Assembly (NCBI GenBank): GCA_030152125.1
Contig: JASLIR010000007.1
Location: forward strand, 1 to 6,355
Origin: Alkanindiges sp.
Lineage (GTDB): Bacteria; Pseudomonadota; Gammaproteobacteria; Pseudomonadales; Moraxellaceae
Direction: 5' to 3'
DNA: 6,355 nt
Under the pieces are notes generated by a model, which saw nothing but the letters and a program-made list of their open reading frames with translations, did not search any database and was not told the DNA's origin. The position numbers and the translations under genes were made by a program. Of the stretch, positions 1 through 5,996 are shown one piece after another. Position 1 is the stretch's first letter; every line of letters starts with the position of its first letter.

Positions 1-618
1 GGTTGCCTCAGTCAGGCGGGTTTTAATAAAACCAAAGGCCACACAGTTTACGTTCACCTTCATACGGCCCCAGTCCTTGGCCAGCGCCAGGGTAACACCC
101 ACAATGCCTGCCTTACCGGCAGAATAATTTACTTGCCCGGCATTACCACCCAAACCAGCTACGGAGGAAATGTTAACCACCTTACGGAACACTTCCTTAC
201 CCGCTTCCGCCTCAGCTTTACTCAGTTGGCGAATAACCGGCTGGGCAGCACGCAAAATGCGGAAAGGTGCGGTTAAATGCACATCCAGAATGGCATCCCA
301 CTGCTCATCGGACATTTTCTGGATTACGTTGTCCCAGGTGTAACCGGCATTATTGACAATAATGTCCAGCCCCTTAAAATGTTCAACCGCTGTTTGTATA
401 AAACGTTCAGCAAAGGCAGGATCGGTGACACTACCGGTGCTAGCCACTGCCTCACCACCTTCCTGCTGAATCAGGCTGACTACTTCATTAGCAGTGTCAG
501 CATCCAGGTCATTAATCACTACACGCGCACCATGCCGTGCCAGTTTTAGTGCAATCGCGCGGCCAATGCCACGTCCGGAACCTGTCACCAGTGCTACCTT
601 ACCCGTTAAATTTTTCAT
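1..618 (-). CDS. Short-chain dehydrogenase/reductase, probable 3-hydroxyacyl-CoA dehydrogenase (FabG-like), C-terminus cut by window edge
   Basis: This is a classical SDR that most likely oxidises 3-hydroxyacyl-CoA to 3-ketoacyl-CoA in the cytoplasm. The first 206 residues are present; about 50-60 C-terminal residues lie beyond base 1. Visible motifs are the dinucleotide-binding TGSGRGIG at residues 12-19, NNAG at 89-92, the catalytic Ser at about 152 (NISSVAG), and YSAGK with Tyr165 and Lys169. An acidic Asp37 (VVIND) ends the second beta strand, which in SDRs usually means NAD(H) rather than NADP(H) and fits catabolic use. The catalytic-tetrad Asn of FabG is replaced by His114 (DVHLTAPF), and the usual PG after the active site is FG (VAFGFIKT). 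An AAGGGA Shine-Dalgarno-like sequence precedes the ATG at 618. It is the fourth gene of the minus-strand operon, 40 bases after the MaoC gene. The alternative is FabG of fatty-acid synthesis, less likely given the beta-oxidation-type neighbours. Confidence 0.88.
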   Translation of the reverse strand, partial: MKNLTGKVALVTGSGRGIGRAIALKLARHGARVVINDLDADTANEVVSLIQQEGGEAVASTGSVTDPAFAERFIQTAVEHFKGLDIIVNNAGYTWDNVIQKMSDEQWDAILDVHLTAPFRILRAAQPVIRQLSKAEAEAGKEVFRKVVNISSVAGLGGNAGQVNYSAGKAGIVGVTLALAKDWGRMKVNVNCVAFGFIKTRLTEAT

Positions 619-658
619 TACTATTCCCTTTCAGTTCATTTTTAAAATCATTTAGCTA

Positions 659-1072
659 TTAGCACACTATTAAAGCATCGCCCACAATTTTGCTTTGTCC
701 CTGCTGGTTGGCGCACTGTATTTCTATACGCAATAACTGCTGCGAACCTTCTGTCAGTTTTTCAACCACCCGCCCGGTACAGCAGGGAATATCACCCAAA
801 TGGGTAATATCAACAAAGCGCGCATTAAACTGGCGCAGTTGCGCCTGCGGCACCCACTGGCTAAGCAGCCGCCCAAGATAAGCCATGGACAACATGCCGT
901 GTGCAAATACATCCGGCATGCCGGCGGCTTTGGCAAAATCACTGTCGATATGTATCGGGTTATGGTCACCGGATGCGCCGGCAAACAGCGCCAGCTTGGT
1001 CCGGTTTATGGCAGGCAGGGTCAGCTCCGGCAAGCTATATCCAACGTCAATCTGTTCAAACTGTAAAGACAT
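659..1072 (-). CDS. MaoC-family enoyl-CoA hydratase, catalytic subunit (HadB / hydratase-2 type)
   Basis: This is a 137-residue single hot-dog protein that hydrates trans-2-enoyl-CoA, in this family normally to the (R)-3-hydroxyacyl-CoA. The hydratase-2 motif is complete at residues 30-47: FAGASGDHNPIHIDSDFA, with catalytic Asp36 and His41. The conserved helix AHGMLSMAYLGRL follows at 57-69. I chose the ATG at 1072 because it has a near-perfect AAGGAGG ribosome binding site at 1078-1084, five bases upstream. An in-frame ATG at 1102 would add ten residues but lies inside the preceding gene. The AAGGAGG overlaps the stop codon of that gene (1083-1085), so the two are likely translationally coupled and made in similar amounts. 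This fits a heterodimer with the upstream FAS1-like subunit. The product carries no signal peptide or membrane segment and should be cytoplasmic. Confidence 0.9.
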   Translation of the reverse strand: MSLQFEQIDVGYSLPELTLPAINRTKLALFAGASGDHNPIHIDSDFAKAAGMPDVFAHGMLSMAYLGRLLSQWVPQAQLRQFNARFVDITHLGDIPCCTGRVVEKLTEGSQQLLRIEIQCANQQGQSKIVGDALIVC

Positions 1073-1077
1073 CTCTG

Positions 1078-1084
1078 CCTCCTT
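1078..1084 (-). promoter_or_regulatory. Strong ribosome binding site that decides the start of the MaoC gene
   Basis: AAGGAGG on the minus strand sits five bases before the ATG at 1072 and overlaps the TAA of the upstream dehydratase gene. It is the strongest Shine-Dalgarno sequence I noticed in the window. It argues for the shorter 137-residue product and for coupling with the preceding gene. Confidence 0.75.
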
Positions 1085-1526
1085 ATCCATTTCGCTGCAC
1101 AATCACACTGCTTAAATCCGCCACATGCACGCCATGCTGGTCGGTGACTCTGGTTTCCTTAACCACAAATTCCAGTGCACCATTTTTCTTGTCGTAAATA
1201 TCACTGATATGTGAGAAAAAGGTCAGCACATCCCCTGCACAGGCAGCAGCATGATATGTGAAGGATTGCGAACCGTGCAGAATACGCGACAGGTTCAAAC
1301 CGACCTCACTAAACCAGGCAAAGGGTTCCGGCTTTTCCATTTCCAGGCTAAACAGGAATGTGGGTGGCACAGGCAGGGATGGATACCCCGCCGCCTGTGC
1401 TGCTACCTCATCAACATATAACGGATTAGTTTCACCAATTGCCCGGGCAAAGAAACGCAGGCGTCCTTTTTCCACCTCTACCGTATGCGGGGGGAATATT
1501 TTTCCAATATGCTGTTTATCAATCAT
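1083..1526 (-). CDS. FAS1-like dehydratase-domain protein (MaoC N-terminal type, HadA-like), probable structural partner subunit
   Basis: This is a 147-residue hot-dog protein of the MaoC_dehydrat_N / FAS1-like dehydratase type. In this family it usually forms a heterodimer with a catalytic MaoC subunit and shapes the acyl-binding pocket. The region corresponding to the hydratase motif is present but changed. Residues 26-39 read FARAIGETNPLYVD, so the catalytic Asp is Glu32 and the catalytic His is Tyr37. The family features GYPSLPVPPTFLF (47-59) and the LHGSQSFTYHAAACAGD stretch (83-99) are clear. The gene begins 24 bases after the thiolase stop, with AAGGA upstream of the ATG at 1526. It ends ten bases before the catalytic MaoC gene. 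The gene order non-catalytic then catalytic matches the domain order of the fused two-repeat hydratase 2 of eukaryotic MFE-2. Independent catalytic activity is doubtful. Confidence 0.87.
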   Translation of the reverse strand: MIDKQHIGKIFPPHTVEVEKGRLRFFARAIGETNPLYVDEVAAQAAGYPSLPVPPTFLFSLEMEKPEPFAWFSEVGLNLSRILHGSQSFTYHAAACAGDVLTFFSHISDIYDKKNGALEFVVKETRVTDQHGVHVADLSSVIVQRNG

Positions 1527-1550
1527 GCCATTTCATCCTTTCAGGCTGAT

Positions 1551-2741
1551 TTATGCTACTGATTTACGGTATAGCGTCACTACACAGGCACCGCCGAGAC
1601 CCAGATTATGTTGCAGGGCAATACTGGCATCTTCTACCTGACGTGCTTCTGCAGTACCCCGCAACTGATGGGTCAGCTCGTAACATTGCGCCAGACCGGT
1701 AGCCCCCAGCGGATGCCCCTTGGACAGCAAGCCCCCGGACGGATTGGTGACCACTTTACCACCATAGGTATTATCACCATCATCCACAAATTTTTCTGCG
1801 CCACCTTCCGGGCATAAGCCAAGCGCCTCATAAGTAATCAGTTCGTTATGCGCAAAGCAGTCATGCAGTTCCACCACGTCCACATCATCGGCGCTAATAC
1901 CTACCTCGGCATACACCTTTTGTGCTGCTGCTTTGGTCATGTCAAACCCTACCAGTTGCATCATGTCACGGGCTTCAAAAGTAGTGTCGGTATCTGTAGT
2001 CATGGCCTGCGCTGCAATATACACATCGGTATTCAGGCCATGCTCTTTGGCAAATTTTTCTGACACCAGAATGGCTGCCGCCGCACCACAGGTTGGCGGG
2101 CATGCCATCAGACGGGTCATTACCCCCGGCCACATCACCGGGGAAGCCAGTACTTCTTCCGGCGTTACCACCTTGCGGAACAGGGCTAAAGGATTGTTGG
2201 CCGCATGCCGGCTGGCCTTGGCACGAATCTTAGCCAGCGTTTCCAGCTTGGTGCCATACTTTTGCATATGCGATAAACCAGCCCCGCCAAAGTAACGCAG
2301 CGCTAAAGGCACTTCCGGCATGCCCACCAGCTCATCCGTCACTCGGTCAAAATCATCAAATGGGCTTGGCCGGTCATTAAAAACCGAACCCAGCGCACCG
2401 GGGCTCATATGCTCAAAACCCAGCGCCAGCACACAGTCAGCCGCACCACTGGCAATGGCCTGACGTGCCAGATATAACGCGGTTGAACCGGTAGAACAGT
2501 TATTATTCACATTGATAACCGGAATGCCGGTCATACCCAGCTTATAAACCGCCTTTTGCCCACTGGTAGAATCACCATACACATAACCCACATAAGCCTG
2601 CTGTATAGCGGCATAAGCTAGCCCAGCATCCATCAGGGCAAGCATGCCAGCGCTGGCACCCATTTCATGATAAGGCTGGTTACTGCCCGGCTTTACAAAG
2701 GGAATCATCCCTACCCCGGCAACAAACACTTTGGTGGTCAT
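1551..2741 (-). CDS. SCPx-type thiolase (lipid-transfer-protein-like acetyl-CoA acyltransferase)
   Basis: This 396-residue thiolase of the sterol-carrier-protein-x subfamily cleaves 3-ketoacyl-CoA with CoA, shortening the chain. The nucleophile is Cys82 in NNNCSTGSTAL (79-89). The SCPx hallmark HDCFAHNE occupies 293-300, with His293 and Cys295, where ordinary thiolases have NEAFA. GGLLSKGHPLGATG (336-349) carries His343. The stretch from about 290 to 391, with ALGLCPEG, GDNTYGG, NPSGG and ALQHNLGLGGA, matches what I recall of the thiolase domain of animal SCPx. The C-terminal SCP2 lipid-carrier domain is absent, and the length is normal for a stand-alone thiolase. No DUF35 partner gene is seen, which argues against the Ltp2-type aldolases of steroid side-chain degradation. 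A GAGG sequence lies upstream of the ATG at 2741. It is the first gene of the operon, next to the divergent operators. Substrate preference for branched or sterol-type chains is inferred from the family only. Confidence 0.92.
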   Translation of the reverse strand: MTTKVFVAGVGMIPFVKPGSNQPYHEMGASAGMLALMDAGLAYAAIQQAYVGYVYGDSTSGQKAVYKLGMTGIPVINVNNNCSTGSTALYLARQAIASGAADCVLALGFEHMSPGALGSVFNDRPSPFDDFDRVTDELVGMPEVPLALRYFGGAGLSHMQKYGTKLETLAKIRAKASRHAANNPLALFRKVVTPEEVLASPVMWPGVMTRLMACPPTCGAAAAILVSEKFAKEHGLNTDVYIAAQAMTTDTDTTFEARDMMQLVGFDMTKAAAQKVYAEVGISADDVDVVELHDCFAHNELITYEALGLCPEGGAEKFVDDGDNTYGGKVVTNPSGGLLSKGHPLGATGLAQCYELTHQLRGTAEARQVEDASIALQHNLGLGGACVVTLYRKSVA

Positions 2742-2769
2742 GCGTTAAATCCTCTGTCAGGTATCAGGC

Positions 2770-2775
2770 ATTGTA
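2770..2775 (-). promoter_or_regulatory. Candidate -10 element for the thiolase operon
   Basis: TACAAT on the minus strand matches the sigma-70 -10 consensus at five of six positions. It would place transcription start about 20 bases before the thiolase ATG. The sequence 17 bases upstream (around 2793-2798) is a poor -35 and lies inside the left palindrome. A repressor bound there would cover the polymerase site. The weak -35 keeps confidence low. Confidence 0.35.
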
Positions 2776-2786
2776 TGCGTTCACAT

Positions 2787-2802
2787 TAGGTCACTTGACC
2801 TA
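2787..2802. promoter_or_regulatory. Palindromic operator 1, probable TetR binding site
   Basis: TAGGTCACTTGACCTA is an inverted repeat with perfect 7-bp arms around a 2-bp centre. It lies between the divergent thiolase operon and the tetR gene. It overlaps the expected -35 region of the leftward promoter. Length and symmetry suit a TetR-family dimer. A near-copy lies at 2820-2835. Confidence 0.72.
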
Positions 2803-2819
2803 TGACGCAAAAAATAATA

Positions 2820-2835
2820 TAGGTCATACGACCTA
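2820..2835. promoter_or_regulatory. Palindromic operator 2, probable TetR binding site
   Basis: TAGGTCATACGACCTA shares the arms of operator 1 with one mismatch between halves (TAGGTCA against CGACCTA). The outermost A and T extend the symmetry by one pair to 2819-2836. Its centre is 33 bp from that of operator 1, close to three helical turns, so two dimers would sit on the same face of the DNA. It ends one base before the candidate -35 of tetR, which suggests autoregulation. Confidence 0.7.
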
Positions 2836-2836
2836 T

Positions 2837-2866
2837 TTGTCAATATCAAATAGAATGCTTTACACT
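2837..2866 (+). promoter_or_regulatory. Candidate sigma-70 promoter for tetR
   Basis: TTGTCA at 2837-2842 (five of six to TTGACA) and TACACT at 2861-2866 (four of six to TATAAT) are 18 bases apart. Transcription would begin about 20 bases before the ATG at 2893. The -35 directly abuts operator 2. A second, weaker pair, TTGACC (2795-2800) with TATAGG (2818-2823) at 17-base spacing, lies inside the two operators and could be an alternative. Confidence 0.45.
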
Positions 2867-2892
2867 CTGCCCGTCATACAAAGAGCACCACC

Positions 2893-3525
2893 ATGCCCAG
2901 CGCCACCATCGAATCCCTTAGCGACAAACCCTCATTAACGACTGATAAGGGCTTGGCAAGGGCGCAGGAAATTTTAATGGCAGCGCGGGAAATATTTGTG
3001 GCGGAAGGTTATGCCGGCCTCTCCATGCGTGGAGTAGCCAGCAAGCTCAATATCAGCCTGAGCACCGTACAGCACTACTACAAAAGCAAGGAAATACTGG
3101 TAGAAGCTCTCTTGGGCTATATCATTGATGGCTACCAGCAGCGTATTGAAGCACTGGTACAGTCCATGACCCAGCACAGCCAGTTACAACGCTTTATGGC
3201 TACCGTGGATATGCTACTGGCAGAACTTGAAAAACCGGATGTGTATAGTATTTTTACCGAAGTATGGGCGCTGGCACATCGCATGCCGTTTGCCGCGCAG
3301 TTGATTGAGTCTATCCAGACCCGTGAACGCAAGGAAATTTACAAGCTGATTTTAGGGCTGGAACCAGCTATTCCATCTGAAGAATACAAAGTACGTGCAG
3401 CACTGATTATTATCCAGATCCATGGCTTTATGATTCATTTCCCGCATAGCGGCTCGATTTACAGCCGGCAGCATATGAAAGAAGCCATCCGGCAATCCCT
3501 GCTAAAACTGGCTACCCATCCCTAA
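2893..3525 (+). CDS. TetR/AcrR-family transcriptional repressor
   Basis: This is a 210-residue TetR-type regulator. After a polar N-terminal extension of about 20 residues comes the DNA-binding domain. Helix 1 is near 22-38 (ARAQEILMAAREIFVAEGY). The helix-turn-helix spans about 43-64 with LSMRGVASKLNISLSTVQHYY, and KSKEILVEALL (64-74) opens the linker helix. The remaining 130 residues are helical and form the ligand and dimer domain, with hydrophobic segments such as ALIIIQIHGFMIHF (170-183). The effector cannot be read from sequence; acyl-CoA esters of the substrate handled by the adjacent operon are the obvious guess. It is divergent from the thiolase operon and shares the 151-base control region holding two palindromes, the standard arrangement for a local, self-regulated repressor. 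The ribosome binding site is weak (AAGAG at 2881-2885, seven bases from the ATG), fitting low-level expression. Confidence 0.93.
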   Translation: MPSATIESLSDKPSLTTDKGLARAQEILMAAREIFVAEGYAGLSMRGVASKLNISLSTVQHYYKSKEILVEALLGYIIDGYQQRIEALVQSMTQHSQLQRFMATVDMLLAELEKPDVYSIFTEVWALAHRMPFAAQLIESIQTRERKEIYKLILGLEPAIPSEEYKVRAALIIIQIHGFMIHFPHSGSIYSRQHMKEAIRQSLLKLATHP

Positions 3526-3547
3526 CCGGAAAAACCGGCGACAACAC

Positions 3548-4672
3548 TCAAACGACCAGCTTGCTAATTAAATGCCCTTCTGCCAGCATACTTTCCGTAC
3601 CATCCGGTGCAATTTTCAATAGGTATCCACCATTGGAATACAGCACATTGCCCTCTTTCAACGCATAACTTAATACGCCTTTTTTAACCGTGACCAGTTC
3701 GCCGGAAGGCGTTAACTTCACCAGCTCCCAACTACGTGGAATAATGCCGGGGTATTTTTCACCAGTATTAATATTCTGCTGGCGGTTTTTTTGTGCATTA
3801 ATCAGGTTGCCCTCAATAAACAGCTCTTCCTGGGTTTTCTGTTTGGCCTTGGCCGGATTGGCGCCCGATGTGGTTTTTAAGGGTTGTCCACTGTAACGCT
3901 GGGTAAAGAAATCCAGCCAGCCAATAATGGCCTTAATGATTCTTACAGGTGCCAGAGAATCTGTTTTGTGCTTATACGGGCGTTTTAAAAAATACAGGTT
4001 GCCCATAGCATCTTTTTGCGGCTTCAGGAAATTGTAATGGCCATCTTCCAGCACGGTATCCAGCTCGCCTGCGCGTAAATTAAGCAGGCAAATTCTTTTG
4101 GGGCCAATCGTTACCCGACCCTGCTGGTCATAGGCAAAACCACAGGAATCATAGTAAATCCGCTCCGGGTCTTGCGGGTCAAACACCGGATTGGCATCCT
4201 GACAATCGCCTTCGGTTATATACTGGATACGGTTGCCATCCACATCCAGAATACTCAAGTGACGCTCGTACTGATATGGCGCGCTGGCAGACAGTACTAG
4301 CCGCTTGCTGCCGCTATCATACGCCATGTCATATACCACAAACTCATTTTTGCGCAGCACCAGCCCTTCAAGTTCCTGCAAATTACTCAGGGACTTGGAG
4401 TAAATAGCAGTTCCTTCATCCAGCCGCGCAGCATAAATAATCTGGTCAGCATGAATAACAACGGCATCGCTGGGGAAAATCTGGCTAGGTGGCTGCATGT
4501 CGGGCAAATGTGTTAACCCCATAAACTGCGCACCAGTACCCTTGCTTTTCCATTCCTTGCGCTGCTTGATCTCTTCCAGGTTTTTCTTATATTGCTCAAT
4601 CGCCTGACAGGGAATGGTGGTTAGTTTCTGGTCTTTCAGGTGAATAATCTGGTTATCTGATAAATAAAGCAT
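3548..4672 (-). CDS. Hypothetical protein, probable beta-propeller (PD40/TolB-like repeats)
   Basis: I do not recognise this 374-residue protein. It appears built of repeated strand pairs typical of WD40-like or TolB-like propellers. Examples are DAVVIHADQIIYAAR (69-83), KRLVLSAS with HLSILDVDGNRIQYI (123-152), DANPVFDPQDPERIYYDS (159-176), KRICLLNLRAGELDTVLEDG (192-211), DAMGNLYFLK (221-230), and WELVKLTPSGELVTVKKG with YLLKIAPDGTESMLAEG (315-366). The DANPVFDPQDPERIYY block resembles the PD40 pattern. Residues about 240-305 break the pattern: a helical, partly hydrophobic RIIKAIIGWLDFFTQRY, then a Lys/Gln/Asn-rich stretch. A charged helix (25-42) lies near the N-terminus. There is no signal peptide, unlike periplasmic TolB, so the protein is probably cytoplasmic or an adaptor. 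It stands alone, convergent with tetR (22 bases apart) and downstream of proB. Enzymatic residues cannot be assigned. Confidence 0.72.
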   Translation of the reverse strand: MLYLSDNQIIHLKDQKLTTIPCQAIEQYKKNLEEIKQRKEWKSKGTGAQFMGLTHLPDMQPPSQIFPSDAVVIHADQIIYAARLDEGTAIYSKSLSNLQELEGLVLRKNEFVVYDMAYDSGSKRLVLSASAPYQYERHLSILDVDGNRIQYITEGDCQDANPVFDPQDPERIYYDSCGFAYDQQGRVTIGPKRICLLNLRAGELDTVLEDGHYNFLKPQKDAMGNLYFLKRPYKHKTDSLAPVRIIKAIIGWLDFFTQRYSGQPLKTTSGANPAKAKQKTQEELFIEGNLINAQKNRQQNINTGEKYPGIIPRSWELVKLTPSGELVTVKKGVLSYALKEGNVLYSNGGYLLKIAPDGTESMLAEGHLISKLVV

Positions 4673-4721
4673 ATCTCTGTTTTTCCATTTGATTTTATTT
4701 GATATAGCCTGCTTCTACCGG

Positions 4722-4748
4722 GTTATGGCAGACGTGTATGGCTGTCAA
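4722..4748 (-). promoter_or_regulatory. Candidate promoter for the hypothetical propeller gene
   Basis: A perfect -35 TTGACA (4743-4748) is followed on the minus strand by CATAAC (4722-4727), four of six to the -10 consensus, at a short 15-base spacing. At the ideal 17 bases the match is poor. The location between the hairpin and the gene is suitable, but the -10 is unconvincing. Confidence 0.3.
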
Positions 4749-4787
4749 TATATTCAGGATTGTAGACGTTTTTTATTAGGATAGGAA

Positions 4788-4816
4788 ATCATGCTGCCAA
4801 ATGACAGCAGCATGAT
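4788..4816 (-). terminator. Perfect 10-bp hairpin after proB, probable terminator
   Basis: ATCATGCTGC (4788-4797) and GCAGCATGAT (4807-4816) are exact reverse complements around a 9-base loop, starting 27 bases after the proB stop. With a bulge, flanking A and T runs lengthen the stem. On the minus strand it is followed by TTTCCT rather than a long T tract, so it is not a textbook intrinsic terminator. It could also be a 3'-end stabiliser. The opposite strand has no T tract. Confidence 0.5.
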
Positions 4817-4843
4817 CTTTAAAGCAGGCAGATAAAAACGATG

Positions 4844-5977
4844 TTAATAGATCGCCATATGGTCACGGTGAATCATTTCTACTGAACGGTTTTCACCCAG
4901 AATCTCATTCACCTTGTCCGAAGGCTGACCCAGCACCTGACGTGCCGAACTTGAACTAAAGTTCACCCGGCCAACTGCTACACGCTCGCCCAGCAAGTTC
5001 ACACATTCCACTACATCACCGCGCTCAAAATGCCCTTCGACAGAGCGCACACCTACCGGCAACAAACTGCGGTGCTTGTTGCGAATGGCTTCTACTGCAC
5101 CATCATCCAGAATCAGGCGTCCGGCGGTTTGCAAATGTGCTGCCAGCCATTGCTTGCGTGCGGTTAAACGATCCTGATCCGCCGTTAACAGCGTACCCAG
5201 CGGTTCGCCATCCATCAGGCGCAATAACACTTTTTCAGTTTGACCGCTGGCAATCAGCGTTGGACAACCGGATTTGGCTGCCAGGCGCGCAGCACGTACC
5301 TTGGTCACCATACCGCCGCGGCCCAGCGCACCACCGCCACCTGCCATTAACAGCAGTTTATCGTCCATGGCACGTACTGATGACAATAAGTTGGCATTGG
5401 CATCCTTACGTGGGTCACGGTCAAACATGCCTTCCTGATCCGTCAGGATAATCAGCAAATCAGCGCCCACGAGGCTGGATACCATGGCTGCCAGTGTATC
5501 GTTATCACCAAAACGGATTTCATCTGTCGCCACGGTGTCATTTTCATTAATGACAGGCACTACCCGCCATTCAATCAAATGCTGCAAGGCATCACCGGCA
5601 TTCAGGTAACGGCGGCGATCGCTTAAATCGTCATGCGTTAATAAAACCTGCGCGGTATGGATGCCATGTTCGATCAAAGCCGATGACCATGCCTGTACCA
5701 GGCCCATCTGCCCAATGGCCGCACAGGCCTGCAGACTGGGTAAATCGTCCGGGCGCTGGTTAATACCCATGCGCACCATGCCTTCTGCTACAGCACCGGA
5801 AGACACCACAATCACCTCGGTGCCCTGTTGCTGGAGTTTGGCCAGTTGCCCAGCCCAGTCAGCAATGGCCTGATGATCCAGACCACGGCCATTGGCTGTC
5901 AGTAAAGCCGAACCGATTTTTACCACAATGCGTTTACAGGCTAAATCACGTGGACACGCTTGCAGTGATGAGGTCAT
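4844..5977 (-). CDS. proB: Glutamate 5-kinase, first enzyme of proline biosynthesis
   Basis: ProB phosphorylates L-glutamate with ATP to gamma-glutamyl phosphate, which ProA then reduces; the enzyme is cytoplasmic. The chosen product has 377 residues, within the usual 365-380. The amino-acid-kinase domain shows VVKIGSALL (18-26), [10 protein letters not shown] (57-66), [17 protein letters not shown] (144-160), [19 protein letters not shown] (172-190) and the GRGGMVTK loop (219-226). A C-terminal PUA domain starts near 295, with [19 protein letters not shown] (305-323). I prefer the ATG at 5977 because AGGAG (5984-5988) lies six bases upstream. An in-frame ATG at 6007 would add ten residues and overlap the obg stop by 11 bases, with a weaker GGAAG. 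Either way it is probably cotranscribed with obg. No proA is present in the window. Proline feedback is typical of the family. Confidence 0.96.
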   Translation of the reverse strand: MTSSLQACPRDLACKRIVVKIGSALLTANGRGLDHQAIADWAGQLAKLQQQGTEVIVVSSGAVAEGMVRMGINQRPDDLPSLQACAAIGQMGLVQAWSSALIEHGIHTAQVLLTHDDLSDRRRYLNAGDALQHLIEWRVVPVINENDTVATDEIRFGDNDTLAAMVSSLVGADLLIILTDQEGMFDRDPRKDANANLLSSVRAMDDKLLLMAGGGGALGRGGMVTKVRAARLAAKSGCPTLIASGQTEKVLLRLMDGEPLGTLLTADQDRLTARKQWLAAHLQTAGRLILDDGAVEAIRNKHRSLLPVGVRSVEGHFERGDVVECVNLLGERVAVGRVNFSSSSARQVLGQPSDKVNEILGENRSVEMIHRDHMAIY

Positions 5978-5996
5978 CTTCGGCTCCTGCACTACC

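Larger units (their letters stand above)
4673..4843. other. Non-coding interval between proB and the hypothetical gene
   Basis: These 171 bases separate two minus-strand genes and hold no plausible coding frame. The proB-proximal part contains a strong hairpin (4788-4816). The remainder is AT-rich near the hypothetical gene and carries a perfect TTGACA on the minus strand, suggesting an independent promoter for that gene. Confidence 0.7.

Noticed and set aside
277..549. 90-residue plus-strand open frame
   Set aside because: It is entirely antisense to the SDR gene, has no recognisable motif, and the SDR frame carries all conserved residues.
1073..1102. Upstream in-frame ATG giving a 147-residue MaoC protein
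   Set aside because: It lies inside the preceding gene, and the strong AAGGAGG is placed for the ATG at 1072, where the family domain begins.
1258..1641. 127-residue plus-strand open frame
   Set aside because: It is antisense to the dehydratase and thiolase genes, whose products have clear family motifs, and its translation shows none.
2795..2823. TTGACC/TATAGG as the main tetR promoter
   Set aside because: Both elements are largely formed by the palindromic arms and it lies farther from the gene than the TTGTCA/TACACT pair. It is kept only as an alternative.
3526..3538. CCGG-AAAAA-CCGG small hairpin between tetR and the convergent gene
   Set aside because: The stem is only four base pairs and no T tract follows on either strand, so it does not support a terminator call.
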